Shown: piece after piece, positions 9,099-16,694 of the stretch | Position numbering within the stretch: position 1 is the stretch's first letter | Layout of the letters: the number at the start of each line of letters is the position of its first letter | NCBI GenBank assembly: GCA_009469665.1 | Contig: SSTB01000241.1 | Coordinates: 1 to 24,819 of the forward strand | Length of the DNA: 24,819 nucleotides | Reading direction: 5' to 3' | Origin: Azonexaceae bacterium | Lineage (GTDB): Bacteria; Pseudomonadota; Gammaproteobacteria; Burkholderiales; Rhodocyclaceae | Notes under the pieces: generated by a model | What the model was told of the DNA's origin: nothing | The model's database searches: none | What the model saw: the letters and a program-made list of their open reading frames with translations, nothing else | Translations under genes and position numbers: made by a program

Positions 9099-9695
9099 AC
9101 CGCCAGCGCGATGCCCCTGCGGCATTCCATGGGGACGAGCACCGTACGCTGTGCGATCGCGGACAAAATCTCAGCCCGGAGGGTCTTGCTTGCCCTGGGC
9201 GTAGCCGAGCAATTCAGGCGCCCCGTCTCCCGATCAATATGCCCCGGCGGACTGATGGCCGTGCCCCGCGAGGGCCAAGCGCTTCGGACAACGTTCTTCG
9301 CCGCGAAAGCGCGATGATGCAGACATCGAGAAGGATCACGCAGCCCATGATCACCAGAACCCAGGAGAAGACTGGTCCGTAGAAGATGTGAACCGCCCGC
9401 GGACCGGAGGAGGAACCGAGCAGGGCCAGCATCGAGTCGAAAAATCCTGTTCGAAGCGGCTGCCGCAAATACTGCAACCTTATGGACTCCAACTCCCGCT
9501 GCTCTTCGCGCTAATGCAACTTGCGCCAGCGCATCCGCCAAAATCCCCAGGCCATGAGGAGTGCTCCCGCAATGAACTTGTTTGGCAGGAGTGTCGTCAT
9601 GAAGTTGCTGACGCGGAGTTGCGATCCGCAAGCGCAGGCGAGGCTGAAGACGGCAGGGCCAGCATCGCTCTCGAACTCGGACGAACCATACCCGT
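9099..9695. other. 597-bp region with no convincing gene
   Basis: This lies between the convergent ends of the glycosyltransferase and the methyltransferase. Plus-strand open frames here have no recognisable composition or domain. On the minus strand there are membrane-protein-like fragments, listed separately. I see no tRNA and no insertion-sequence ends. The sequence may be a decayed gene or filler at an accessory locus boundary. Confidence 0.5.
9214..9600 (-). pseudogene. Possible remnant of a small membrane protein, split by a TAG stop
   Basis: Read from the ATG at 9600, this frame gives 29 residues containing a hydrophobic helix (KFIAGALLMAWGFWRMRW), then a TAG at 9511-9513. It stays open in the same frame for about 98 more codons to 9214. 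The second part has an amphipathic start (REEQRELESI), a Pro-Leu-Arg segment, and a strong hydrophobic helix (FSWVLVIMGCVILLDVCII) followed by Arg residues, as expected for a positive-inside membrane segment. The two pieces could be one gene broken by a nonsense mutation, two tiny genes, or a chance open frame. I do not recognise the family, and no clear ribosome binding site precedes either part. Confidence 0.25.
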
Positions 9696-10475
9696 TCAGC
9701 GCTTGAGCACCAAGCCCTGCCCCGTGGGCAAGGGGAAGACCCGGTAGCCCCGGGCCTCGAACCAGGGGTCTTCCGCCTGTTTCTGTTTGCGATAGACCCC
9801 TGCCCATTCATAGTCGTCGAGGATGACGATGCCGCCGCTCACCACGCGGTCGAAGAGTCCCTCCAGGGCGGCGAGCTCGCCTTCGGCGTTGTTGAGGTCG
9901 ATGTGTAGGTAGGCGAGTTTTTCCGGCATGCCCTGGGCGAAGGAATCGGGGATGAAGCCGGCGATGAGCCGCACCTGGGGATAGGCGGCGAAGCGGGCCT
10001 TGACCTTGTCGAAGAAGCCCGCTTCCTGACCGGCGAAGTGGTGGCCTTCGACCGGGTTGTAGTCGAAGGTGTCGTAGCCCCAGAAGGTCTTGGGAAAGGC
10101 GGCTCCCCCCAGGTAGTCCATGACGGTCTTGATGCCGGTTCCGGTGTAGACGCCGCACTCGGCGAAATCGCCCTCCAGTTGGACGCAATGGAAGGCCGCG
10201 CAGGCGAGAATGTAGCGCCGCCAGGCGATGGCCTGGTCGGCGTCGTTCTGGATGTTGGAGCCCCAGGCCTCGCGGAAAGCGTCGTCTTCGAAGAGGGAGT
10301 TGTTGCGCCCCCAGGTCAGGAGGTTGTCGCCGAGGTAGACGCCCGAAGTGAGCAGTTTTTTGGCTTCTTCGAGCAGGGCCATGAAGCGGACCGGATCGCT
10401 GATCCCCCAGGATTTGGGCGTGGAAAAGTTGATCACCTGTTCAAGGGAAAGGGGTTTCAGACGGGGGAGGTCCAT
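9696..10475 (-). CDS. TylF/macrocin O-methyltransferase-like SAM methyltransferase
   Basis: A 259-residue protein counted from the ATG at 10475, which has AGAGG nine bases upstream. A longer open frame to 10553 adds a Pro/Arg/His-rich leader that looks non-coding. The SAM-binding glycine loop is DFAECGVYTGTG (103-114). FWGYDTFD follows at 131-138. The metal and sugar-binding block HIDLN (191-195) and the ILDDY motif with Asp220-Asp221 match the TylF family, which methylates hydroxyls of sugars in antibiotics, O-antigens and flagellar or surface glycans. It is transcribed against its neighbours, between the GT41 gene and the type I exporter, and diverges from the exporter. I infer that it methylates the sugar attached by, or supplied to, the neighbouring glycosyltransferase. 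The acceptor is unproven. Confidence 0.85.
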   Translation of the reverse strand: MDLPRLKPLSLEQVINFSTPKSWGISDPVRFMALLEEAKKLLTSGVYLGDNLLTWGRNNSLFEDDAFREAWGSNIQNDADQAIAWRRYILACAAFHCVQLEGDFAECGVYTGTGIKTVMDYLGGAAFPKTFWGYDTFDYNPVEGHHFAGQEAGFFDKVKARFAAYPQVRLIAGFIPDSFAQGMPEKLAYLHIDLNNAEGELAALEGLFDRVVSGGIVILDDYEWAGVYRKQKQAEDPWFEARGYRVFPLPTGQGLVLKR

Positions 10476-10636
10476 GGGGATACGCCTCTGAGGATGGCCG
10501 TGCCGGTGAAGGGGAGAGGATGCCGGAAGCGCCGGAACGCGGCGCGGGGCCATGCTACCAGCTTGGCCCGCCCGGGGAAACGTCCCCTCCGGGTGACGCC
10601 GCGTCGATCTCTGATGCCAGGGCGCAGCTGCCGCTT

Positions 10637-10642
10637 TACAAT
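10637..10642 (+). promoter_or_regulatory. Possible -10 element of the type I exporter operon
   Basis: TACAAT matches the sigma-70 -10 consensus at five of six bases and lies about 50 bases before the exporter ATG, inside the 219-bp divergent spacer with the methyltransferase. No good -35 is present at 17 bases; TGATGC at 19 bases is poor. An activator-dependent promoter is possible. Confidence 0.35.
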
Positions 10643-10694
10643 CCCGCGTCCGCCGCCTTCGTCACTCCCCCAGGAGCGACTTCCCCCGCCGCCC

Positions 10695-12356
10695 ATGAAA
10701 GCTCTGCTCCGCCCTTACCGTTACGTCGTGATCCTGGCGGCGGGGATCAGCTTCTTCCTCAATCTGCTTCTGTTGGCGCCGACCTTCTACATGATGCAGA
10801 TTTTCGACCGGGTGTTCATGAGCCGCAGCCTGGACACCCTGGGCTGGCTGTCCTTCATCGTCCTGCTCATGCTGCTTTTCTACCTGGCGGTCGATTGGCT
10901 GCGGGGCCGCATGATGACCAGCGCCGCCCTACTTTGTGACCGCCTCCTCGGCGAGCGGGTCCTGCGCGTCGTCCTGGACGACGCCGTGCAGCCCGGCTTC
11001 GGCCGCCACGGCTTCCTCATGCGGGACGTCGCCGCCATCCGCCGCTTCATCGCGGGCAATGGCCTAAGCGCCCTGCTCGACAGCCCCTGGCTGCCGGTCA
11101 TGCTGCTGCTCATTTTCCTCTTCCACCCGGTCCTGGGCCTTCTTGCCTTCGTGTGTTCGGCGGCGCTGGTCATTCTGGCGGTTTTGAACAATCGCGTCAG
11201 CCAGAAGCCGGTGGAAGACCTGCAAATGGTCAGCCGCAAGGCCAGCGGCTATATCGATTCCAGCCTGCGCAACGCGGAAGTGGTCCGCGCCATGGGCATG
11301 TTTCCCGCCCTCGCCCAGCGCTGGGACGCCATCAATCACCAGGCCCTGCGCCATCAGCACGAAAGTGGGCGCATTTCGGCGCTGGTGAGTGGTCTCTCAC
11401 GCTTTTCCCGCCAGATCGTCCAGGTCATCATGGTCGGGGCCGGGGCATACCTGGTGGTGGGGCAGAACGCTACGCCGGGCATCATGCTCGCCACCACCCT
11501 CATCCTGGGCCGCGCCCTGGCCCCGGTAGAGCACCTGATCGCGAGCTGGAAGGACATCCTCGAAGCCCGCGCCGCTTACCGCCGCCTGGAAGAGGCCTTC
11601 GCGCAAAGCGCCCACCAGGCGCCGCGCACCCGCCTGCCCGAACTCAAGGGCGCCCTGGAAGCCGACCGGGTGGTCTATGCCCTGGCCCCCAACAGCCCTC
11701 CCCTGGTCAAGGGAGTCAGCTTTGCCCTGGCCGCGGGCGAATTCCTCGGCATCATCGGTGCCAGCGGCTCCGGCAAGTCGTCGCTCTTGCGCCTGCTCAC
11801 CGGAACCTGGCGGCCCCAGGCCGGCAGCGTGCGCTACGACAACGCGGAAATCGCCCAGTGGCTGCCCGAGGAACTGGGGCGCCAGATCGGCTACCTTCCC
11901 CAGGACATCGAGCTTTTTCCCGGCACGGTAAGCGACAACATCGCCCGCATGGGCGTGCCTGACAGCGAGGCGGTGGTCACCGCCGCCCACCGCGCCGGCG
12001 TGCACGACATGATCCTGCGCCTACCCCAGGGCTACGACACCGAGATCGGCCCCGGTGGTGCGGCGCTTTCTGGAGGGCAGCGGCAGCGCATCGCCCTGGC
12101 CCGGGCGCTGTACGGGGGACCGCGCCTCCTCCTGCTCGACGAGCCCAATTCCAACCTGGATGCGGAAGGGGAAACGCTCCTGCAGCAGATCCTCGGCCAG
12201 TTGAAGGCAGAGGGCGTCACCCTGGTGGTGGTCACCCACCGTCGTTCCCTGGTGGCCGCCAGCGACAAGCTCCTGGTGCTGCGCGAGGGCGCCGTCGCCC
12301 TCTACGGGCCCAGCCGCGAGGTGGTGGAAAAGCTCTCCGGCGGAGGCGCCGCATGA
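10695..12356 (+). CDS. Type I secretion ABC transporter (PrtD/HlyB-type permease-ATPase)
   Basis: A 553-residue fused permease-ATPase. The N-terminal membrane region has hydrophobic segments at about 11-30, 52-68, 132-166 and 240-275. The ATPase has Walker A GASGSGKS (355-362), Q-loop YLPQDIELFPGT (400-411), signature LSGGQ (458-462), Walker B LLLLDE (478-483) and switch His515. There is no C39 peptidase domain, so the substrate is expected to carry an uncleaved C-terminal signal, as RTX-type proteins do. The start chosen is the ATG at 10695, where the hydrophobic N-terminus begins; the frame is open far upstream over the methyltransferase gene, which is a shadow. The stop overlaps the next start (ATGA at 12353-12356), indicating translational coupling. 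The likely substrate is the giant repeat protein 3.5 kb upstream. Confidence 0.95.
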   Translation: MKALLRPYRYVVILAAGISFFLNLLLLAPTFYMMQIFDRVFMSRSLDTLGWLSFIVLLMLLFYLAVDWLRGRMMTSAALLCDRLLGERVLRVVLDDAVQPGFGRHGFLMRDVAAIRRFIAGNGLSALLDSPWLPVMLLLIFLFHPVLGLLAFVCSAALVILAVLNNRVSQKPVEDLQMVSRKASGYIDSSLRNAEVVRAMGMFPALAQRWDAINHQALRHQHESGRISALVSGLSRFSRQIVQVIMVGAGAYLVVGQNATPGIMLATTLILGRALAPVEHLIASWKDILEARAAYRRLEEAFAQSAHQAPRTRLPELKGALEADRVVYALAPNSPPLVKGVSFALAAGEFLGIIGASGSGKSSLLRLLTGTWRPQAGSVRYDNAEIAQWLPEELGRQIGYLPQDIELFPGTVSDNIARMGVPDSEAVVTAAHRAGVHDMILRLPQGYDTEIGPGGAALSGGQRQRIALARALYGGPRLLLLDEPNSNLDAEGETLLQQILGQLKAEGVTLVVVTHRRSLVAASDKLLVLREGAVALYGPSREVVEKLSGGGAA

Positions 12357-13684
12357 AGGCGCTCCTGGCTTTCCTCGCCGGTCGGCCCGACCTGGATCCA
12401 GCGGAAAGGGAACTCCGGCTGTGGGCATTCGCGGCTGGCGCCACGGTCCTCCTGGCCGGCCTCGCCTTCCTGGCCTGGGGACTCCTCGCCCCCCTGGACG
12501 GCGCCGTGGTGGCCTCGGGCAGCATCCGGGTCGAGAACGCCCGGCAGCAGGTCCAGCATCAGGAAGGCGGCCTGGTAAAGCGCATCCTGGTCAAGAATGG
12601 CGACAAGGTGCAGAAGGACCAGGAGCTGCTTGAGATCGAGGATTTGCGGGTTTCCGCCAGTACCGGAATCATCCGCCAGAGCATCGCGGGAGAACTCGCC
12701 AAACAGGCGCGCCTCGCCGCGGAGCGGGATTTCCGCGAGCGCATCGTCTTTCCCCCCACCTTGACCCAAAAGGCCGACGATCCTTTCATCAGCAGTATCC
12801 TAGCCAAAGAGCAGGAGCTGTTCGAACAGCGACGCAGAACGCTGCACGAACAACTCGACGTTCTTGGCCAGCAGATCGCCGAAACCGGGCGAGAGATCGA
12901 AGCCACCCGGCAGCAGGTCGCCGCCGACGAGGCCTCCAGCAAGGCCATGGAGGACGAGCTCAAGGCCCATCAGGGTCTGCTGGAAAAAGGCTTCATCTCG
13001 CCCACCCGCATGTACGGCCTGCAACGCAGCGTGGCCGAGTATCGCTCCCGCCTGGCCGAGCACCGGGCGGACCTCTCCCGCGCCCTGCAAAAGCAGAACG
13101 ACCTGCGTCTCAAGCAGCAGGATGTCCGCAACACGGCGCGCCAGACCGCCCTGGCCGAACTGAAGGATTCTTTCTCCCGCCTCGCGGACCAGGAGGAACA
13201 ATTGCGCCCGGCGCAGGATGCAGACCGACGCCAGATGGTGCGCTCCCCCACCGACGGCGTCGTGGTCAACCTCAAGGCCAACACCATAGGCGCCGCCATC
13301 GGACCCCGGGACGCGATCATGGAAATCGTCCCGGAGAACCAGGAACTCATCGTCGAGGTGCGCCTGCCTCCGGATTCCATCCTGCAACTGCGTACCGGCA
13401 TGGCGGCCGAAGTGCGACTCCTGGCCTACGACGCCCGCACGACGCCCCTGGTCGCCGGCCATCTGAAGTATCTCTCCGCCGACGTGTTGAGCGACCCCAA
13501 TGGCGCCACCTATTACGTCGGCCAGGTGTCCCTGGACCCCCGCTCCCTTGCCGAGGCCCGCATCGACATCGTCCAGGCGGGCATGCCGGCAGAAGTGTAT
13601 ATCCGCACCACGCCGCGCACGGCTTTCCAGTACCTTGCCGACCCGGTCACCAGCTCCCTCACCCGGGCTTTTCGCGAGCGCTGA
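12353..13684 (+). CDS. Type I secretion membrane fusion protein (HlyD/PrtE family)
   Basis: A 443-residue periplasmic adaptor. A short cytoplasmic N-terminus is followed by a membrane helix (about 24-46, WAFAAGATVLLAGLAFLAWG). Next come the family block GAVVASGSI (50-58) and the lipoyl-like half QVQHQEGGLVKRILVKNGDKV (66-86, shared by almost all family members). A long helical, coiled-coil-like region rich in Gln, Glu, Arg and Ala spans about 125-290. The second lipoyl half is around RSPTDGVVVNLKANTIGA, then a beta-barrel region, and the tail ends in SSLTRAFRER, as in other PrtE-type proteins. It links the ABC transporter to an outer-membrane TolC channel. It overlaps the transporter gene by four bases. 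No TolC homologue follows in the window, so the channel must be encoded elsewhere. Confidence 0.94.
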   Translation: MKALLAFLAGRPDLDPAERELRLWAFAAGATVLLAGLAFLAWGLLAPLDGAVVASGSIRVENARQQVQHQEGGLVKRILVKNGDKVQKDQELLEIEDLRVSASTGIIRQSIAGELAKQARLAAERDFRERIVFPPTLTQKADDPFISSILAKEQELFEQRRRTLHEQLDVLGQQIAETGREIEATRQQVAADEASSKAMEDELKAHQGLLEKGFISPTRMYGLQRSVAEYRSRLAEHRADLSRALQKQNDLRLKQQDVRNTARQTALAELKDSFSRLADQEEQLRPAQDADRRQMVRSPTDGVVVNLKANTIGAAIGPRDAIMEIVPENQELIVEVRLPPDSILQLRTGMAAEVRLLAYDARTTPLVAGHLKYLSADVLSDPNGATYYVGQVSLDPRSLAEARIDIVQAGMPAEVYIRTTPRTAFQYLADPVTSSLTRAFRER

Positions 13685-13694
13685 CCGGGGAAGG

Positions 13695-13719
13695 GCGCGT
13701 GGCAGGGAAGCCCACGCGC
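13695..13719. terminator. GC-rich stem-loop after the exporter operon
   Basis: GCGCGTGG and CCACGCGC form a perfect eight-pair stem with a nine-base loop, 10 bases after the membrane fusion gene. There is no T-run after it, so it may be a transcript-end stabiliser or a weak terminator. Confidence 0.3.
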
Positions 13720-13830
13720 GCGGCAGGGCAGGCGCGGATTAACAAGTCCTAACAGGGCGTAACAGCGCTGCCGCAGCCGACGGCCTAGATTCTGCCGGTC
13801 GCACGCCTCCCGGGCGTCGGAAAGGCCCCC

Positions 13831-14181
13831 ATGAAATCCACCCTCGTCGTCGCCCTTGCCACTACCGCCCTTGCGGCCTGTAGCGCCCTGTCTCCTGGTC
13901 ACGGGCACCCCCAAGGTCCACCCGTGGCCGTCGTGCCCCCGCCCGCCCAGGTGGAAGACGTTCCCGTCGGCCCGCCACCCCCCCGGCACGAACTGGCCGG
14001 CCCACCGCCCGCCGTAGGCCTGATCTGGATCGACGGTTACTGGAACTGGTCGGAAGGGCGGCACGCCTGGGTTCCCGGTCATTGGGAAGCGCCCCGTCCC
14101 GGCCACCACTGGGTACCCCGCCGCTGGGAACAGCGTGGGGGCCAGTGGGCCCTGCGCGGGGGCTACTGGAACCGACACTGA
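13831..14181 (+). CDS. Small lipoprotein with YxWxxGxW-like Trp-rich repeats
   Basis: A 116-residue protein with a lipoprotein signal peptide: basic start, hydrophobic core, and lipobox LAAC with the acylated Cys at residue 17. A Pro-rich linker follows (about 25-60). The C-terminal half has aromatic repeats such as WIDGYWNW, HAWVPGHWEAPRPGHHWVP and GGYWNRH, typical of the YXWXGXW/WxxGxW-repeat envelope proteins common in Betaproteobacteria (the BcpO-like group). The function of that family is not established; a periplasmic or outer-membrane location is expected. A GGAAAGG sequence precedes the ATG at about the right distance. It is followed by its own terminator, so it is probably a single-gene unit rather than part of the exporter operon. 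Confidence 0.85.
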   Translation: MKSTLVVALATTALAACSALSPGHGHPQGPPVAVVPPPAQVEDVPVGPPPPRHELAGPPPAVGLIWIDGYWNWSEGRHAWVPGHWEAPRPGHHWVPRRWEQRGGQWALRGGYWNRH

Positions 14182-14242
14182 GGAGTGCCGGCTACGCTTG
14201 CAATCCTTTTGACAAGCCGCAACAATAGTCCTTCGGTACGAG

Positions 14243-14268
14243 AGGGGGCCACAAGCCCCCTTGCTTTT
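14243..14268 (+). terminator. Rho-independent terminator after the lipoprotein gene
   Basis: AGGGGGC and GCCCCCT form a seven-pair stem with loop CACAA, followed by TGCTTTT. It sits 61 bases after the lipoprotein stop codon and 42 bases before the next start, so it separates the two genes. Confidence 0.8.
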
Positions 14269-14310
14269 GGGCGAGTCCTTTCGCCGCCCTCCCTCCAGAC
14301 AGGAGCCGCA

Positions 14311-14586
14311 ATGCTGAAGTGGGTGTATATCTTCTGGCCGTCCTTCGCGACCGCCATCATCGGCGAAGCCGTGTTCTTCGCCTTCATCAATCCCCAGGAA
14401 CTGTATCTGATGGGCAAGCCCGTCTATTGGAGCCCGCTGGCCATCTACTCGACGGGTTTCCTCATGTTCTGGGGGCTCACGGCCCTCACCACCTGGGCGA
14501 TGCTTTTCTTCCTCAAACCGGCGGACGAAATCAACCGCCCCATCGAATCCCGGCCGGGCGCCGCGCGGGAACGCCCCCAGTCCTGA
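14311..14586 (+). CDS. Small two-helix inner-membrane protein of unknown function
   Basis: A 91-residue protein from the ATG at 14311, preceded by AGGAG at an ideal six-base spacing. Two hydrophobic helices are clear: about residues 4-26 (WVYIFWPSFATAIIGEAVFF) and 42-68 (containing STGFLMFWGLTALTTWAMLF). They are joined by a short polar loop, and the tail is charged and Pro/Arg-rich. The frame is open upstream to 14185, but that part runs through the terminator and is not coding. It resembles small conserved membrane proteins annotated as hypothetical in Betaproteobacteria. I cannot assign a role. Confidence 0.8.
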   Translation: MLKWVYIFWPSFATAIIGEAVFFAFINPQELYLMGKPVYWSPLAIYSTGFLMFWGLTALTTWAMLFFLKPADEINRPIESRPGAARERPQS

Positions 14587-14612
14587 AGCGCTTGCGGGGG
14601 CAGCCACGGACG

Positions 14613-14630
14613 CCCTTGGGACAAGGGTTT
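14613..14630 (+). terminator. Short hairpin after the two-helix membrane protein gene
   Basis: CCCTTG-GGA-CAAGGG is a perfect six-pair stem with a three-base loop followed by TTT. A second hairpin, CGTGAA-TTGC-TTCACG, lies at 14651-14666 and is followed after a few bases by CGTTTT. Either could end the transcript, but both have short T-runs. Confidence 0.4.
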
Positions 14631-14727
14631 CCGGGGCTTCAATAGCGCCTCGTGAATTGCTTCACGGGCTCGTTTTCGGGTTTCTGGGATCATCCATTCT
14701 AAGGACACGCCCTTTTGGAAACCCGCC

Positions 14728-14913
14728 ATGCTGGCCCTCAAGAAAGACCTCTCGCAGCCCCCTCTCCCGGTTCCCCCAGGTGCCGCGATGAAGGCCGCCG
14801 AGGGTTTCGAGGTGGACCTGCGGGACGCCCTGGCCCACACCACGGTACGCGAACTGTCCCTGGAAGAGTTCCTGCGCGTGCGGGACGATCTCTCCCACCG
14901 CAAGGCATCCTGA
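14728..14913 (+). CDS. Possible 61-residue small protein
   Basis: An ATG at 14728, with GGAAA nine bases upstream, opens a 61-residue frame. It has a Pro-rich start (QPPLPVPPGAAM), then a charged, probably helical part (VRELSLEEFLRVRDDLSHRK). It ends 10 bases before the convergent stop of the FmdE-like gene. I recognise no family. The acidic-basic helix pattern looks protein-like, but a frame of this length can occur by chance at this GC content. Confidence 0.35.
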   Translation: MLALKKDLSQPPLPVPPGAAMKAAEGFEVDLRDALAHTTVRELSLEEFLRVRDDLSHRKAS

Positions 14914-14923
14914 CCTAGAAACC

Positions 14924-15532
14924 TCAGTCGTAAAAACGCACCAAGGCCGGGTGATCGAAGTATTCGAGCAGCAGGCGCTCGACCCTGGCCTGCCAGCGGG
15001 CCGCGAATTCAGCCCTCTGCTCCGCCCCGGCCTCTCCCGCCAGTATGCCGCCCAGGAGTCGCGCCAGGGCGGGATCGCCCGGAACCGGGCCCAGATCGAG
15101 GCTCGCTGTGCAGCGCGCTCCCGTGTCGTCCCGGGTCAAACGAACATCGCCCGGCACGTCCGCAATAGCGAAGCCGAGGCGGCCACAGCGCCCGTAAGCC
15201 CCCCCCAGTCCCTTGAAGCCGCCCGAGCCGGCGGCCCCGGTCAGGAGTCCGAAGACGGCCGCCTGCACCCCTACCGTCCCTTCCGTTTCGCCGCGTCTGA
15301 ACTCGACCCGCAGGCTCCCGCGCTGCGGGGGACCATCCGGGTAAAGGCGGCGCAGCATGCGACTGGCCAAGACGTAGGTTCCGGCAACCGTGGGACAGGA
15401 ATGCCCAGCCAGACGCACTGCGTCCTCATAGCGATAGTGGAGGAGACCTTCACTGGACGCCCCGAGCAGCGCCGCCAGCGGGTCGACGACCGTGACCTCG
15501 GGCACTCGGGCAAAGAATTCTGGAAAGGACAT
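14924..15532 (-). CDS. FmdE-like domain protein
   Basis: A 202-residue protein from the ATG at 15532; a TTG four codons earlier is also possible. The segment YRYEDAVRLAGHSCPTVAG (33-51), with His44 and Cys46, resembles the His/Cys metal-binding region of FmdE-type domains (H-x-C-P then a small-residue helix). A Gly-rich stretch follows (GAAGSGGFKGLGGAYG, about 99-114). FmdE was named after a gene of the formylmethanofuran dehydrogenase operon, but most bacterial relatives have unknown roles and often bind zinc or another metal. It lies 58 bases downstream of gloA on the same strand and may be co-transcribed. Family assignment is moderate, function unknown. Confidence 0.65.
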   Translation of the reverse strand: MSFPEFFARVPEVTVVDPLAALLGASSEGLLHYRYEDAVRLAGHSCPTVAGTYVLASRMLRRLYPDGPPQRGSLRVEFRRGETEGTVGVQAAVFGLLTGAAGSGGFKGLGGAYGRCGRLGFAIADVPGDVRLTRDDTGARCTASLDLGPVPGDPALARLLGGILAGEAGAEQRAEFAARWQARVERLLLEYFDHPALVRFYD

Positions 15533-15590
15533 GTCTGGCCCCAAAAGGGCGCAGTATGGCCTTGCCGGGGGGAAGCGGCCTTGATGCGCG

Positions 15591-15974
15591 TCAGGCGCGC
15601 TGGATCAGCTCGATCTTGTAGCCGTCGGGGTCTTCGGCGAAGGCGATGATCGTGCTGCCATGCTTCATGGGCCCCGCTTCGCGCACCACCTTACCGCCCC
15701 GGGCGCGGATTTCGGCGCAAGCTGCGGCTGCGTCGGGAACCGCCAGGGCGACGTGGCCGAAGCCGTTGCCAAGCTCGTAGGCCGCGGTATCCCAGTTGTG
15801 CGTCAATTCAAGGACCGCAGCTTCGCTTTCCGGCCCGTAGCCGACGAAGGCAAGAGTGAAACGGCCATCGGGGTAATCCTGTCGCCGCAGGAGCTGCATG
15901 CCGAGAACCTCGGTATAGAAAGCCAGGGAACGGTCCAGGTCGCCGACCCGGATCATGGTGTGCAGAATGCGCAT
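15591..15974 (-). CDS. gloA: Lactoylglutathione lyase (glyoxalase I)
   Basis: A 127-residue protein of the usual length for the nickel-dependent bacterial type. All four metal ligands fall at the same positions as in the E. coli enzyme: His5, Glu56, His74 and Glu122. It starts [20 protein letters not shown] and contains FGHVALAV and [11 protein letters not shown], which are family hallmarks. It converts the hemithioacetal of methylglyoxal and glutathione to S-lactoylglutathione in the cytoplasm. GAGGA lies six bases before the ATG. It begins nine bases after the upstream metallopeptidase gene, so it is probably in the glyQ operon. Confidence 0.96.
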   Translation of the reverse strand: MRILHTMIRVGDLDRSLAFYTEVLGMQLLRRQDYPDGRFTLAFVGYGPESEAAVLELTHNWDTAAYELGNGFGHVALAVPDAAAACAEIRARGGKVVREAGPMKHGSTIIAFAEDPDGYKIELIQRA

Positions 15975-15983
15975 GGGGTTTCC

Positions 15984-16694
15984 TCAAAAGGTGGGCAGGC
16001 CTGCCCCTCGGAGGCGAAGTTCGCGACGGCGTTCGCGCCAATCGGGACAGAGGCCTTCCACCAGGGACCAGAAGCGGGGACTGTGGTTCATTTCCCGCAG
16101 GTGGGCAAGTTCGTGCACGACGACGTAATCCACCAGGTTCAGGGGCATGAACCCCAGACGCCAATTGAGACGCACCACGCCGCGGCTGGAGCAGCTCCCC
16201 CAGCGGGTGCGAGCCGCGCTGAGGGCGATGGGCGGCACGGCAAGCCCCAACTGCGGCGCCCAGTGGGCGACGCGCTGCCCAAAAACTTCCCGAATGCGCT
16301 GCCGTAGCGCTCTTTCCAGGGCCGGCGCCGCAGCATCGGGGGCCTGGGGCAGACGAAGCTCACCGCCGTCGGCTGACCATCGCGCGCGGGCCGTTCCGCC
16401 GAACCGGAGCCCCAGCTCGCCCCCCAGCCACGGCAGGCGCGCACCCTCGGCCAGAGGGAGTGCGGCGGAAAGCGTCCGTTCCCGCCAACGGTCCAGGTGC
16501 TCGACCACCCAGACACCGTGACGCCGCACGACGTCGTCTATGGCAGCCAGGGTGGCGCTCGCCGGGGCACCGACGATCAAGCCCCGGTGATCGATGCGAA
16601 GCCCCACGGTGCGCCGGCGGCTGCGGCGCAACAGGTAGGGAACATCCCGGCCGGCGAGCCGGACGCTGCGGGCGACAGCCTCAGGCAGCGCCAC
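15984..16694 (-). CDS. YgjP-like (DUF45/M48-related) zinc metallopeptidase
   Basis: A 236-residue protein if it starts at the GTG at 16694, which overlaps the end of plsC by 14 bases. No ATG fits the conserved length, and the frame upstream of 16694 shadows plsC. The zinc-binding motif is HELAH (194-198), with a third His at 204 in EMNHSPRFW. RTRWGSCSSRG (163-172) and NWRLGFMPLNLVDYVVVHE are the other conserved blocks of the YgjP/DUF45 family. The substrate is not established. The tight packing with plsC and gloA suggests co-expression rather than shared function. Confidence 0.9.
   Translation of the reverse strand: MALPEAVARSVRLAGRDVPYLLRRSRRRTVGLRIDHRGLIVGAPASATLAAIDDVVRRHGVWVVEHLDRWRERTLSAALPLAEGARLPWLGGELGLRFGGTARARWSADGGELRLPQAPDAAAPALERALRQRIREVFGQRVAHWAPQLGLAVPPIALSAARTRWGSCSSRGVVRLNWRLGFMPLNLVDYVVVHELAHLREMNHSPRFWSLVEGLCPDWRERRRELRLRGAGLPTF

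Noticed and set aside
8516..9382. A plus-strand 288-codon Arg/Pro-rich frame, and a 341-codon minus-strand frame over 8786-9811.
   Set aside because: Both overlap the GT41 gene in other frames, have shadow-type composition and contain no recognisable domain.
10038..10694. An N-terminal extension of the ABC transporter over the methyltransferase gene.
   Set aside because: The extension is antisense to the methyltransferase. Transporter homology starts at the ATG at 10695.
14209..14214. TTGACA as a -35 for the 91-residue membrane protein.
   Set aside because: No acceptable -10 lies 16-18 bases downstream, and the terminator at 14243-14268 would stop such a transcript before the gene.
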